A stretch of 64,000 bases of DNA from Nomia melanderi (GCF_051020985.1 NC_135002.1:10106001-10170000), one strand, 5' to 3'. Shown: positions 23,881-35,860, counted from the stretch's first letter. Translations and numbers: made by a program. The notes: generated by a model not told the origin, from the letters alone.

Positions 23881-24840
23881 GATATTCGGTGCCATTTTCG
23901 GCACGAGTTCACACGATTATAATTGGTTCTTCTATTTCCGAGTGAAATACGCCCTGCAGCTTGGCTTGCAATTAGAATATCGGCCGAGAATCTTCAAAAT
24001 GGGTTCAACGAACGTCGGACATCGTCGAGTTCGGATAATTTCAAGCTAAATGTTGCTTTATGGCTATATTATGGGTTTAACGCGCGGGATCGTGTGCGTC
24101 TGGAACGAACGCGATCGGTTATTACCGTGCGGCGGTATCAGTGATGATTTCTGTGGTTGAATGAGGCCGAAGGCATTCCGAGGTAAGGAGTTAATGATTG
24201 ATCTAGTGGAAATGGACCATCGTTTTTGCGATCAAGGGTTTCAGGTGGCCTGTTTGGGGAACAAGCGAAGGGAATTTGTTTGGTCGGGGAAATGTGGTGA
24301 GATTTATTGGACATTGTATTTTCTGGCGCGATGTAATATTGTTGGATAGGAATGCGAAGCTCTAGAGCTGATGAGTTCTTTGGTGATGTCATTAACATTA
24401 TCATCGGTGCGTTTGGTAGGAATTTCTTTAATGATCTACCGATCTGGGATTTCAGAAAGAAATCATTCAGCAAAAGTATTCAAGATTTTTGTATACTCAT
24501 GCGTAGGGAATTCGATCAGTCAAAGTATCACTAGTTTCTACTGAATACATCGAATGAAATGACTAGCAATCGAATATTTTGTACTAATCTAAAATCATAG
24601 GCAAAAAGTACCTAACAGAAGTACCAAAAATCACAATTCTCGCTCAAAAAATTCTAATAATCAACGCACTGTCAATTCAAATATCGATCAACAAGAAACT
24701 CATTCCACCATTGACATACTTCATGTATTGATTCAAGATCCTAAAAGATCGTCAGACTGAATGACTAAAGATTATCACACTTGTACTAAAAATTTGAGCA
24801 GTCGATCCTGCGGTTGATCGCGCCGAGATGAAATTTCGAG
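23881..24840. other. Mixed, mostly AT-rich stretch
   Basis: A minus frame of 111 codons (24138-24473) and plus frames of 60-73 codons overlap. None is recognisable. Confidence 0.45.
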
Positions 24841-25400
24841 GCTGACACGGCCGTGAGTCTTGATAATTACGGCGATTCGAATTCGTGGCACGAGCGAGGC
24901 AGCGAGCGATGCCCCAAGTACTTAGAGTGCGGTGGCGGCGGCGGCGGCGGCGGCAGCGGTGGCGGCCACGAAGACATATTTTTCCCTCCTTTTGTCTCTC
25001 AATGAGACTACGAGTCATCGCCCTTGATCTGACAGTAAGCCATGAACGCTCTATTACACGAGGCTGCGGGGACGAACGACCGAGCGGCCGAGCCTACACT
25101 CGAAAATTCGCGATATCATTATCCCCGCTGTCGTTATTCCCGATAAAATCTGACCTAGATGCGGTTCACTGAACCTTCCGCGGCCGTGTAATCTCTATTG
25201 TCGCGCCGATGACGACGGCCCGATGTTATCTAACGTTTTCGATACCAGCCACGGTTACCCGGCACCTTCTTACGCCGTCCGATCCCCTTTTTTGCATCCC
25301 GATTCGCGACGCTGGACCACGTCGAATTCGCGCAACGTCCGTCAAGCCAATAAGCATTGCACTTGCCGAAGACTTTCCTGATTCTTCTTGTTTCACGTTT
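24841..25400. other. GC-rich island with GGC repeat
   Basis: A CpG-dense island with frames open on both strands. The GGC tract at 24929-24966 encodes only poly-Arg or poly-Gly-like strings in any frame. Confidence 0.4.
24929..24966. repeat. (GGC)n trinucleotide tract
   Basis: Consecutive GGC units with a few GGT and AGC interruptions. Confidence 0.9.
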
Positions 25401-25960
25401 ATATTAGTTGAATAAAGAACCAATTCACTAGTTCTTTGGATACAGTTTAATATATATTTTTAAGGAAATAATTTTACGATATTTCTACGAGTTGAACGCA
25501 GAAGCGCTATTAGGAGTCTCAAGATTGGAACAATTTGAATAGTGGCTATTTAAATTCATATCGTACTGGGCCATTGTTAAACGTTAATACGCAAGTGGGG
25601 GTACCAAAAACAATTAAATAAATTAAATAATTATTTGTAAACTACAATATAAACTGTGTAGTATAAAGGTAGCAATAGTATTAGGTTAACTAAAACATTT
25701 TGGTTCGACAACATTCAACGATCATTCAGTTTTATTTATAATAATTATTTCAGTGCTCCGTTATTTGTTCGATACTTTCTGTAATTTTGTGTTTAAGATT
25801 CTATATTGTAACAAAGGGCTAATGCCCGTTAATCCGAGATAAATAAATACTTATTCGCTTGCATAGTAGGAGGGCCATATCGAAACAGAAACGGCACGAC
25901 TATTTAGCCAACTTAATATACGTTGCAATGCGCTGCATCGATTATTTAATGTTCCTTGAA
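25401..25960. other. AT-rich spacer
   Basis: Nothing recognisable. Confidence 0.5.
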
Positions 25961-26235
25961 TTGGACAGCTGGTGACCCGCCCGCCAATATTCGTGTCGGG
26001 AACAACTGATACACGAGGGAGCAGCGGTAAACCGCGAAGGGCGAAATCGCTCGGCCACCGGACATTCACCCGGCGTTCTTGAACTTTCAGGGTCGCTTAA
26101 CTCGCCTCAGCCCGAGCCACTCGAGAGCCAGAGTCTTATCGTTTTAGCGAAACGCCCGATAGAATTACGCCCCCGACATTATCTCTCCGCTTTTAACTAT
26201 CATCGCCGGTCGGCTCGTGTCCGTCGTATAACAAC
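25961..26235. other. Small CpG-rich patch
   Basis: GC-rich patch without a distinctive frame. Possible regulatory DNA. Confidence 0.3.
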
Positions 26236-27668
26236 GTGATCAGATCAAGGTGAATCCTTCAATCAATTCAGCAGCGAATGTCGCATTTTTTCATCCGGGT
26301 ATAATTAACATGTCCCCTGCGTAGGGTACATAAGATGAATTCATAAAAATACAATAATTTTATTGGGAACAATGGTAAATTGTATTTTTCCTGAAAACAA
26401 CATATGCAGTTCCGTGATTTGATCGAGATTTTCGAAGTAATTTTCGAATTTATTATGTTCTTATCAGTTGTTTAAAGATTCAAGTTATCGTTCAGAAACA
26501 TTGTGATATTGGGAATAATTATAGAGATGCATGAGCAGGAGAGATATCGTTTAAATCAATTTATTATTTGGTTAGCAACGTATTTAATATCAACTTTGCG
26601 TTCAGAGTAGAATCTTATGTTCAATAGATCTGAATTATTTAACCGAGTTGCCTGCTGGATGAAAATTTAATTAAGCTGAGAAAGTACGCCATTCGAAGGT
26701 ACTTATTAACGCATTATGTGTCTCCTCCGATGTTATGTAACTCATGGTTTAGTAACTTTCTGTTCGCGCTGCTTAAGAGTCACGCTAGGTCAACGCGAGG
26801 TGATTCACCCCGAGTTTGTACATTTTGATAAACAAGGAGACAACCTCGACATCTACACTTTGCTCTAAATTAGAAGCGTTATTTTAATTCGAAGCGGAAC
26901 ATGGAATTGATAAAGAGGCCGGGTTGGTCTACAACTGGGAGCATTTAGTCGATAAGGAGTCGATGAACCGCGATAAAGGTGCAATAACACCGTGACAGCG
27001 ATGTTTGGATTTCTCGTAAATTTAGAACTCGCCTTTATATCTGTATTAGTTTCGCAGGATAGATACTGGGGGTTTTTCCTTCGAACGTTCGCCGTGCGGC
27101 GCTATTTCGGCAGCGATGAACTTTAAATTCGTGTTGCCATCGAAACGCCTGCATAATTTTGAACTGATCGGTTCTAAATCCAGCGGCGTAGGTAGGTAAT
27201 TGGACTCCAAAATTGTTGAAAATGTGTTTGACCGATCTGGTCGTGCCGAAGATAACTTGACAGAGTTCCGTGACTAAAATACACGTAGAAATTGTTCAAC
27301 TCCTCGCTGTATGTACAGTTAGAAAAGAGATATAAGAACATATCCATAAAACGATACTGTGTGTTTCTATTCTAAGACGAACTTATGAATTTTAAAATTC
27401 AACGAGCTAACATCGCTCGAACGTTGCGATTCCCACAGAAAAAGCAGCTACAGAGACGACATATAACAAGGTACACAATAAAAATCTTAAAATAAACTCG
27501 ACAACTGGCAAAAATCTTTCACGGTGATAATCGAAACAATGAATAGGTATGTTAACACATTGATGACAAATAACGTACTTCCGCGTCATCTCAGATTCAG
27601 CAATTCTATTGTTTTCATACCAACAAACTACCCGTTCCTTCAACTTAAAACAAGCTCCAAGCACGTGA
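26236..27668. other. AT-rich non-coding stretch
   Basis: A moderately GC-rich patch lies at 27060-27200. TTAACACATTGATGAC at 27552 resembles a family A end, but no partner was found. Otherwise nothing. Confidence 0.45.
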
Positions 27669-27891
27669 TTAACACTAGAACAACCGATCGTTTAATACGA
27701 TGAGTATGTAATCCATATAAAAATTGTAACATTCCATTTTTTTTCAGTTTCTTTGTATATTAATCATGGCATTGAAGCGATACTACTTACTTCCCAAATT
27801 ATTTCAAATATTCAACACTTTTAAGATACTAACAATCGCGAAATAAGAAAACTGAAATCCGTCGTTTCGACTGCGGTTGTCCCACGGTTAA
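27669..27891 (+). mobile_element. Family B TTAA-type MITE, copy B2
   Basis: A 223-bp element, TTAACACTAGAACAACC at left and GGTTGTCCCACGGTTAA at right, bounded by TTAA at both ends. The interior signature GCGAAATAAGAAAACTGAAA (about 27837) matches B1 and B3. Its left end shares TTAACACTAGAACNACC with B1, while the right inverted repeat has decayed. Confidence 0.8.
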
Positions 27892-28120
27892 AAAGCATCA
27901 TATTCAATTTTCGCTTTCATCCGACCGCCTGAGCTGTACACGTGGAACGTTCAGCCGCGGATTCTCAAAAATCGTATGCAACACGGAAGAGTTAATGACC
28001 GAGATTTAAATCAGGGAGCGATTTAATAATCGGCCGATCGTTATGCAGAATATTTTCATTCTTCAACTGTGATATTACGATATATTGTTCGCCCCGTTTA
28101 AGATCGTTCGAATAATTATG
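27892..28120. other. AT-rich spacer
   Basis: Nothing recognisable. Confidence 0.45.
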
Positions 28121-28525
28121 AACGGTGTCCCGTCAATGGACACGGCGGCGGCGGCTGCGTGTTCGTGGGAATTGTTGAAACCAATAGTGAAACGTAACAC
28201 GCTTCACCTTCGACACGCGCCGGGGTCGCGCCGCTGGTCTCGTCCGGGCACAAATAAAAGATCGTTGAACCCGGCGCAACGAGCGCCACAAAAGTGGGCT
28301 AGCCATTTGCATTTCACGTTCACGCAGAGCGGGACGGCCGGCCGTTTCGCTGTACGTCAAATTCGAGCAGCGACAAAAGGAGAACCGATGACCTGCGCGG
28401 ATCTTGTCGATCGACGGTCGCTGCTCCTTTCCTTCGTTTCTCATCGAACAGCTGAACACAATGCCTCGATTTTCGGTTGGGCACAGCTTGTTTCGGCGTA
28501 ATGGCTCGGGAGAAGCTAACACTTC
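28121..28525. other. GC-rich island with both-strand open frames
   Basis: Plus (138 codons) and minus (129 codons) frames overlap almost completely, and neither resembles a known protein. Most simply a CpG-dense island. Confidence 0.4.
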
Positions 28526-29738
28526 ATTATAAAGTTTATGCGGTAGGCACGACTATGCGAAATTTTTTGTTCCTTTGTTGACCTAGATCGTTCACTCGGT
28601 AATCTAATTTATTCTAAAATAGAATGATGCTGATTTTCGATAAGACCTGTTTATAGGTTGAAGTAATTAATACTACTTTTCGAATGTTTCGACATTTTAG
28701 TGTTAATATATTTAGTTGATCATTTATTTACGAAGGTTTGTTAAAGCTTTCTGGATTCTACTTTGCGGAGCTAATCAATTGAATTTGGCTGATGAAAATG
28801 AAATTATAATTTCTCGTGGAAATTGAGTCGGGAATGTCATCACCTTAGTTGAGTAATAAGAACTGAACGAATAATTAAGAAATGTTTGTCATACGAATAT
28901 TTTAATATACTTGTAATAGTTGAATTTTGGAATATAAAAGATATTGTACACGTATAGTGATAAATATAAAATAGAAGATAATTGTCAAACATCGTTGATC
29001 GTAATCACCGTTAAAATAAAAGTTATTTATGAATTCAACGTCGTAATTGCCGTTTGACACGAATATGAATGGGAAACGGTCGTGTATAACAATAACGACC
29101 GGCCAACCACGATTGAATCGACGTGGAGAATTCAAGGTCAAGCAGCACCCATGACCTCATATCGGAAAAAATAGGAAAAGGTATAACGGGCCGATGGCGG
29201 AAGCGTAAATCGTTCACCGTTCGCATAATACCTAATTTTCGGGGGTCACATTTATTCAAATCGACTCACATTGTCGTGATTCACAGACAAAAGTTTTGAA
29301 TAACAAAAGAAGCGGCAGAGTTAAAATGAAACAGACCAAATGACACGTTCAGTTTATTTATATTTATTGTCATTCAAAGTCACGTATTCCAAATCAAGTT
29401 TTAAATACTAATACGCACGGATGTTACTTTCTTTCCGTTGACAGCTTCATTATGGTGAAAGTCGAGCAAAAAACTGTGTTGAACGTTCTAAATGATTGAC
29501 TGTTTACCGCGTTATCTCAACTCAACTCAACAACCGCGAACTCAACCGTTCAATTTACGTACTCTCAAAATCAACGTCAATTGTCCCAATCCAAAAAAAT
29601 GTCAATATCTTTCTGACCCAGTTTCATATCCTACGAAAGTAAAATCTCCACCAATACTGAATGATTTACTGAGTAGAAATGGAAGTATAGTCCACTGTTC
29701 TTTCACGTAACAAATGAGTTATCCCATAGGCAAATCAG
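28526..29738. other. AT-rich non-coding stretch
   Basis: A moderate-GC patch lies at 29030-29270. ATCTCAACTCAACTCAACAA at 29514 is a short CTCAA tandem. No gene seen. Confidence 0.5.
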
Positions 29739-30070
29739 TCAACTACGTTTCAAAATTTCTTAAGATACCTTACCGTCAAATTTCCCGATTGACTCTTAAC
29801 TTTTTACATTTAAAATAAATTTCCTTACTATTTGACTTGGTACTGCGGAATAACAGAACTTCTTTCATTCGTGCAAAAATTGGAGTGGCTGTAGATTACT
29901 TTAATACACTATTTTATGCAATTTAAATTCTTTTGGATAAAGGTACACCTGTAATAATAAGTCAAACTACACTGTACAATGTTCATTCGATTTTCCAGTT
30001 AAACGGAAATTTTAAAAAACAGTGTGTACCATTGTATAATTGTTTTCTATGTTTTGTTTCGTGGAGTCAA
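29739..30070 (+). mobile_element. Family F inverted-repeat element, copy F1
   Basis: The ends GTCAACTACG (left) and CGTGGAGTCAAC (right) are inverted. The interior holds GGTACACCTGTAATAATAAG (about 29942), shared with F2 and the reverse complement of F3. A GGAAATTTTAAAAAACAG block matches F2 (GGAAAATTTTAAAAATCA). About 332 bp, the same length as F3. The outer tetranucleotides here are TCAA rather than TTAA. No coding capacity. Confidence 0.75.
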
Positions 30071-30077
30071 CCGATGC

Positions 30078-30276
30078 GAATGATTAATATGTAATCCTTC
30101 TAAAAGTTGGAATAATAGATTTCTCCTGGTTTTTCCGTATCCTCGTTTCAGTATCGAAGTGGGACTATACATTTTTAACATCACTTTGGAAGATCAACAC
30201 TTTCAAGATACCAATAACTGCGAAATAAGAAAACTAAAACCCGTCATTCCGACGAATGCGGTAGTTTTAACGTTAA
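30078..30276 (+). mobile_element. Family B TTAA-type MITE, copy B3 (left end lost)
   Basis: Family signature GCGAAATAAGAAAACTAAAA at 30220-30239 and right end GCGGTAGTTTTAACGTTAA (to 30276). The left terminus is replaced by the end of F1 within a few bases. This suggests that F1 inserted at, or deleted, the B3 left terminus. Confidence 0.7.
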
Positions 30277-30770
30277 ATCGAGAAACAGTGATTCGAACAA
30301 GTGACTTTCGTCTCTCGTCATTATCCGAGACGCGTAGTCGTGCATCGTAAAATAGTTGAACGCGGATCCGTGTTTTACAGGGGAAGGAAATAGCGTTATC
30401 GGGGAAAGGTGGCCTAATTTATGGAATAGTCCATCGATTAATTATTTCGGCCTCGGTTCCAGGAAACACGCGACGAGGTTACGTCGCGCGGCATAGGAAG
30501 AAGCCGGCGAGGGGTCGTTGACCGCGCTCCTTAACTGGTATATTTTCGTCATCCCGAAACGTTCTCCGGTGGCTTCGAGAACTCTGCCCGCTTTTGTGCT
30601 CCGTTTCGGAGACCGGGGATCATGGGTCACGGAGAAATCTATTTCAAACGTTCTTTTTTTTTGGCAAATATCGTCGCTCAACGAAATTGATCTTCGAACG
30701 TATATATAAATCCATGGCTATTCAAAACGGAGGGAAATTATTATATCAGATTCTTTAATCGTTTGTAGGG
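30277..30770. other. Mixed stretch with CpG patch
   Basis: A moderately GC-rich patch (30360-30640) with overlapping frames on both strands (79 and 63 codons). Nothing recognised. Confidence 0.4.
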
Positions 30771-31008
30771 TTAACCCTTTACACTCCATAGGCGCCACAC
30801 GATTTGATACAGCAAAATTATAAAGTATAATATTTAATGATAAGATTCGTATGATGCATTAATATGTGAAATATTCGAATAAAACAACCCTTTTCTTTGA
30901 GTTACGTACGATTTCTCGTTCAGTTAGTTTCAAGAAATATTGACTATACTTCATCAGCAAGTGTGTTGGCTATTTTCGGTAAAACACTCTTGGAGTGTAA
31001 AAGGTCAA
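30771..31008 (+). mobile_element. Family C TTAA-type MITE, copy C1 (most complete)
   Basis: A 238-bp element. The left end TTAACCCTTTACACTCCA (30771-30788) inversely matches TGGAGTGTAAAAGGTCAA (30991-31008) at 16 of 18 positions. The interior TTTGATACAGCAAAATTATA matches C3, and the following ATATGTGAAATATTCGAATA matches C2 and C4. The right outer tetranucleotide has decayed to TCAA. Non-coding. Confidence 0.8.
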
Positions 31009-31890
31009 AGGTTTCGATTCGCAGATTGTTGGAAAGGGTAAAAGCCTGTTCCGTGGAAAACTAAATTAGATATCGAATTATTAAGTATTAGAAAATAGGA
31101 AAACCTATGTGCTGGTCTATTATTGTTTATGTAATTAAATTCTTTGACAGTAATTTTCAATTCCCAATATGTAAACTTGACGTGGCTATTAGTATGACAC
31201 TCGTTTTCCGAAGCAAATATATTGCTTTTAATACATTTCTACTTCTTTGACCTACTTCACCTATTTGCTGGCGAATACTATTTACTCGAACTTCCAACAT
31301 AATTCGATAAATTAATAGAGCTATTAGTTTACGTCGAAACTCAGTTGAAGGAAAACGAAGAATGCTCAAACGTAACTGATAAATTACGTCTCTCAATATT
31401 CGAGTATGATTCTATTTAAAGAACGTGCCGTAATACCTACAGCGCATTATCTTCTAAATACGTAATAAGTGTAACGCGAACACGACGAAACAGAGTGAGA
31501 TAACAAAAAATCCTTTAAAATTCTGTTTCTTAATAGATTAGACTTCAGTCTCACCTACCCTCCTTACTATAAGTTATTGCGTACATAAAATGAATGAACT
31601 CTACGTTGCCGTTATTTCCAAGTAAAATGCATATTCCATCTTTCCGTGTCGAAACAACATTTACTCAACTCTAACCCCCTACGCTCTTCATTTCGAATAA
31701 CGCGATAGGTACCTCTCACAGGAAATCCCACCGTAATCTCAAGCTGATCATCAGAGCATCATGAAAATAATTTAAAAAATCAATATTTATTAAATGCGTG
31801 GGATTAAAAGAGAATGTATTCCCCGAATACAAATTCTAAATTACAGAACAAACTGTTCAAGCCTCGAGGATATCGGGGTAACATTACAAC
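31009..31890. other. AT-rich non-coding stretch
   Basis: A 79-codon minus-strand frame has no motif. Nothing else is seen. Confidence 0.5.
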
Positions 31891-32235
31891 ATCGAGGCCT
31901 CGCGAGTGTTAGCCGCGCAAAGAGAAGTTGCTAAAATCGCTCGATTCGGCTCGGTCCCGTAAGAATTGTTACCGCGAAAGGGTTAATGGATGCACGACGG
32001 TTTCTCGTGGGACGCCGCGCCGGGTATCGCGAGAGTAATCGCGAGCCGACATTTCATTGCCCGAGTAAAGCCGGGTCGCGGGATTCGAACGCGAGCGAAA
32101 CCGTGTCGGTCGTTGAACCGCGCCGCTCCGGCACGATGTAAACTACGCTTCGGTATCGACGCTTCACGGTGAGAGTCCTCTATGAATTTCATCCGACGCC
32201 GGGCTTAAAACCGCTTGCCGGCCCGTTGCTCTTCT
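31891..32235. other. GC-rich island
   Basis: CpG-dense with overlapping both-strand frames (60 and 69 codons). Possible promoter or enhancer. The GATTCGAAC at 32083 is not a tRNA. Confidence 0.35.
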
Positions 32236-32330
32236 TCCGTATTTATAAAGAGAGGGAGAGAGAGAAGGAAAGAAAGAGGGGATGAAAGTAGAGGAGGAGA
32301 AAGAAGGGAAACGTAGCGAGCGAGGCGCGC
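32236..32330. repeat. TATA-like word followed by GA-rich tract
   Basis: GTATTTATAAAGAGAGGG is followed by about 70 bp of GA-rich sequence. The TATAAA word may be fortuitous. The tract explains the charged frames that cross it. Confidence 0.6.
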
Positions 32331-32995
32331 GAATCTGGTTCATATCCCACGACTCTTTTCCTCTCGTGCCTTTTTCCTTTCTTCCGGTCGAAATGAATTT
32401 CAAGCCGGTAAGAGTTTCCAGTTCGAATATGAAGTGTCCTCCAGGAATCCTTTTAAAGATTGCCTGGGCATTCATCCTTCCGCTGCTCGATTTAAGGGCG
32501 GCTGCACGGCAACGGTACTAAGCGTTCCTTCGCGAATGTTTGCGCGCTCGAAGATGTCTCGCCAACTCGTTGTCTCGTTAGAATTCATGCTTGAATGACT
32601 GCGCAGGATGTACAAAGAGATTCTTAAAAACATTCCCTCCGCTACGATCGTCGAAATTACTTTAGTAGAAGATTTTAATTGTAACCTGGACAGAGTCGTT
32701 TAGTCTGTTCGGTGGTCTTAGAGGATAGCGGAAATAATATTCAGCGTCGTGGCTAGTCATTACAAACGCACGACTGAATTAAACCCGCAACTAAGTTCAG
32801 TGGAACAATCAACGTAAATAACACACCGAAAGTGAGATACTCCATATTAAAAGTATATCCCCGTATCATGCGATTACGAGACGACAAAGAGAAACGAAAT
32901 CGATACACGCGTCCCAGCGAACCGGCGGCAATTAAAAAAAAAAAAGAGGTATGGAACGAACAAGCCGAGGGAAAAAGTAATATTTCCAAGCCTGT
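32331..32995. other. Mixed stretch
   Basis: Moderate GC to 32530, then AT-rich. A 12-base A run lies at 32934-32945. No gene recognised. Confidence 0.45.
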
Positions 32996-33610
32996 CAGCC
33001 GGCGACGCGTGGCCGGGACAAATGTCAAAATCGAGAGAGAAAACCGGACAGAAACGTTGCCCCGGAAAAGTGAAAAAGTGCGCGCGGCGGGCTCGATAAT
33101 GAGCGCGTGAACGTGAATTTACGGCGTGTCCCGGATTTACGGGCGACGCGTGGCAAGGGTGGGCGGGGATCGCGCAATTAGACGGATCAAGAATGTGCGC
33201 GGCCGAGAAAAATGGGCAACGGAATAAATAATTACGAGCGACGACGCCTCCGGACCGGCGAGATAACGCTCCCTGAATGCAACACGGAGGAGAGAAAAAG
33301 GGTTGAGCGACGGCGGCAGCTAGGGGGGGGGGGGCGGGGCTGGGCGGGCGAAGCGTCGAGAGTGTGTACGCGCGATGCTCGGGTGCAACGACCGGAGGAT
33401 TGTCCGCGGATTTCGAGCGAGGAACTCCGCGAGTTTCGCGTACACTCGGTCACGGTATGCTACGGCGACGCGTTTCCCTCGTTGGCGCTCGCCACGTGCC
33501 GCCGCGCATGCGAGCAATGGCGAACTTCTCGAATTTATGAAAACCGAAACGGGAAAGTGAAAATTTCTCGTTGAATCGCTCGGGGGTCCGAGTTTCCGTT
33601 TACACGTCAT
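32996..33610. other. GC-rich island with G12 homopolymer
   Basis: Strongly CpG-rich, with several overlapping frames (up to 120 codons) on both strands and none recognised. Contains a run of 12 G at 33323-33334 followed by further G clusters, which could form a G-quadruplex on the plus strand. Confidence 0.4.
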
Positions 33611-33837
33611 ATGCACGCGAAAAGCGAGAAGGTTTTATTTCAGATGAATTGACTGATAGGATCTTTGTTGAGGCTCTACGGATTGGCACAGGGAAAAGGG
33701 TAATTTGGTGATGCAAGACGTAAGGTTTCAGTAAGAATCTGAATCATTTCACTGAAATGTATAAATGTTGACTTGCATCGAATGCTTTGGAAATCTCGTG
33801 TTCGGTGTATGAATTGTGAGGTAATTTGTATTAATTT
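33611..33837. other. AT-rich spacer
   Basis: Nothing recognisable. Confidence 0.45.
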
Positions 33838-34002
33838 TTAACCCTTTTTTCCTGAATGGTACACGTGGATACCATTATGGCTGATAGCTTAAGTGCCAAT
33901 CAACTGTTAGTACGTGTATTTTGGTTGATTACTGCACAGTCGTACAATTTTTTACAAAATTCGTATTTATAGCAGATACATATTCAAGGACGAAGGGGTT
34001 AA
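33838..34002 (+). mobile_element. Family E TTAA-type MITE
   Basis: A 165-bp element. The left end TTAACCCTTTTTTCCTGAAT is an imperfect inverted match to TTCAAGGACGAAGGGGTTAA (ending 34002). TTAA is present at both ends. AT-rich non-coding body. Only one copy is recognised here, and its ends are similar to but distinct from families C and D. Confidence 0.65.
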
Positions 34003-34200
34003 AGTTTCCCAAGTTTTAGACACCAGCTGAAATTACTATCTTCCATTAGCATTCACTTCATCCAAAAGTTATCCAATGACACTCGACGAAATCTCCCAAC
34101 ATTATTCGACTATACCTGAATACTAAATATTATCGTTCCAGTTACTCGAACCACATTCATTAGCAACCTCCAAAATTCGCCATACAATTAACCGGGATTC
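34003..34200. other. AT-rich spacer
   Basis: Nothing recognisable. Confidence 0.45.
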
Positions 34201-34850
34201 CGGCATTAATTCCGACAATGGCGTCAGACGCCGGCGGAAGGTTCGCGGACCGTGTCGAACGGTACGTTTGTGCGGCCCGTTCGGCGGTTAGATCGTAGAG
34301 CAACGAAAATGGACCGCGTGATAGACACGTCCGAATCAGGTCGGTCCGTAAGTAGATCGGCGCGTTCGTGGCGCGTACAGTCGTGTGTAAGTACGGTAGT
34401 GGGATCTCCTGGTCAATTTTCAGACGATCAGCGCCGCGTTCGCGCGAGCGAGCGAGCCAGCTAGCTAGCTAGTCGGCTGACGTTCGATACACTTGTGGCT
34501 TCAATTAACGTGGATAGGTAAAGAGGCTATCGTGGAAGTCGTTCGTGGCACGATTTAGATATCACGTGATTTTTGCCGAGAGACCTATTTGTCGATTGAA
34601 CCGCGACGAGCACTCGCAATTATACGGTCTGCCGTTCGAAAACGAGTTGGTGGTTCGTTCACCGCACGCTCTATGGCCCTCTATTTCCTCTACGAGAGCC
34701 TCCCCTCCTCTCCTCAGCGGCCCCCTTCCCCACCACCCTCTCACGAGTACTTAACATACTGCTCTCGATACATTTTTAGGCGTGCACTCGAACGTATTTT
34801 ACGACGAGGACAGAGGGGCGTTCCTCTGTGGGAGTGATCATGGTCACCCA
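34201..34850. other. GC-rich island, promoter-like
   Basis: A CpG-dense island containing the exon candidate at 34309-34386 and a GCGA/GCTA tetranucleotide tract at about 34443-34470. Frames of 60-82 codons lie on both strands downstream. The combination of a start codon, strong donors and an island suggests the 5' end of a gene reading rightwards, but no downstream exon is identified. Confidence 0.35.
34309..34386 (+). CDS. Candidate first coding exon, unknown product
   Basis: ATG at 34309 lies in CGAAAATGG, close to the insect start context (A-rich at -4 to -1, G at +4). Thirteen codons (MDRVIDTSESGRS) lead in phase 0 to TCC|GTAAGTAG. A further 13 codons lead in phase 0 to a second donor TGT|GTAAGTAC, so the exon could end at 34347 or 34386. 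Two in-phase GTAAGT donors 39 nt apart after a well-placed ATG are suggestive of alternative 5' splice sites. I recognise no family, the peptide is short, and no matching acceptor is assigned. Chance remains possible. Confidence 0.25.
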
Positions 34851-35240
34851 TTATGGAAGATAGTTTTTTGCTCCTGAACCACGCCGCCCGTGCTCGTCGA
34901 ATGTCTCGAAACGTAAATTTAATCGTACTGAATTAAAAATACTATGGATATTCTTTTGCTTCGTGTTCGTTAGAATTGGTACTTGTTTCTTCTGTAAAAT
35001 ATAAGGTACTCGTAGCATGTTGTACAACTGGCAATCTACTTGTACGCGGTTGTAATATAATCTAGTTGAATTCAGTTGAGTGTAGTTATAACATAATTCA
35101 ATTTCTATTTAAATCACCGACTTTCATTGAAATTTCATTCACATCTTACGTGCTGACTTATTCCCGAGCAGATAAAAGACTCAAGCAATTTCTTTGCAAT
35201 TACACCATTTCCGGTTTCTATGTTTTCATTACGTACTCGA
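34851..35240. other. AT-rich spacer
   Basis: Nothing recognisable. Confidence 0.45.
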
Positions 35241-35860
35241 GGACAACGCATGGTTCACACTTATTTCACCCACGATCCCCTAAAAATCGGTGGAAAGAAT
35301 GCATAGCTTTCGATCTCGTCGATCACCGTTGCGAATATATCCACGTCCGGTTATCGTGTTCTCGTCGCGAAACTGAGAATAGCGGGAGATCGATATCTGT
35401 CTTGTCCGACAACGCGTTCGTCGCACGGGCAAGTGAAATAGAATGGAAAAAAAGAATGAATCGTTGTGCAACGAACACGATCGGGAGCAGGGCGGTTTGA
35501 GATTCGACCGCGCGATAGATCGTTCTTTGGTGTCGTCGAAATGGTCGTTCGGAAGTAACGAGATACAAATAGAACCCCCTCGCGATCAGCGCGGCGCTAC
35601 GGAGCGAGCCGGAGGTGACTGCCCCCGTATTAGGTCACATTTGCGCCTGCCCGAGCACTGGCTCGGCCGAGCTACCGAGACCGATTATGCCGCGTGTTCA
35701 CAGGACCGTCGAACCTTTGACCCATGGCCAACGATCGCTGATCCGAATTAACCGGCTACCCCGCCGGCATTGACAATGCATCGATCAATCGCTGGACAAG
35801 CGATCGCGACACCGATGCGATTCAGCGCTTTTCGAGCCTATCAAAATGTTCCGCAATACG
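35241..35860. other. CpG-rich island
   Basis: GC-rich, with overlapping frames of 102 and 144 codons on the plus strand and 63-81 on the minus strand. No family recognised. Confidence 0.35.

Noticed and set aside
27552..27590. TTAACACATTGATGAC as a family A left end
   Set aside because: Similarity ends after about 14 bases and no right terminus is present before B2.
28085..28522. Paired 138- and 129-codon frames
   Set aside because: Nearly complete overlap on opposite strands in a CpG island, with no family resemblance.
32060..32150. GATTCGAAC on the plus strand, a possible minus-strand tRNA
   Set aside because: The flanking CGCG/CGCG would enclose a nine-base loop rather than seven, and no cloverleaf can be drawn upstream.
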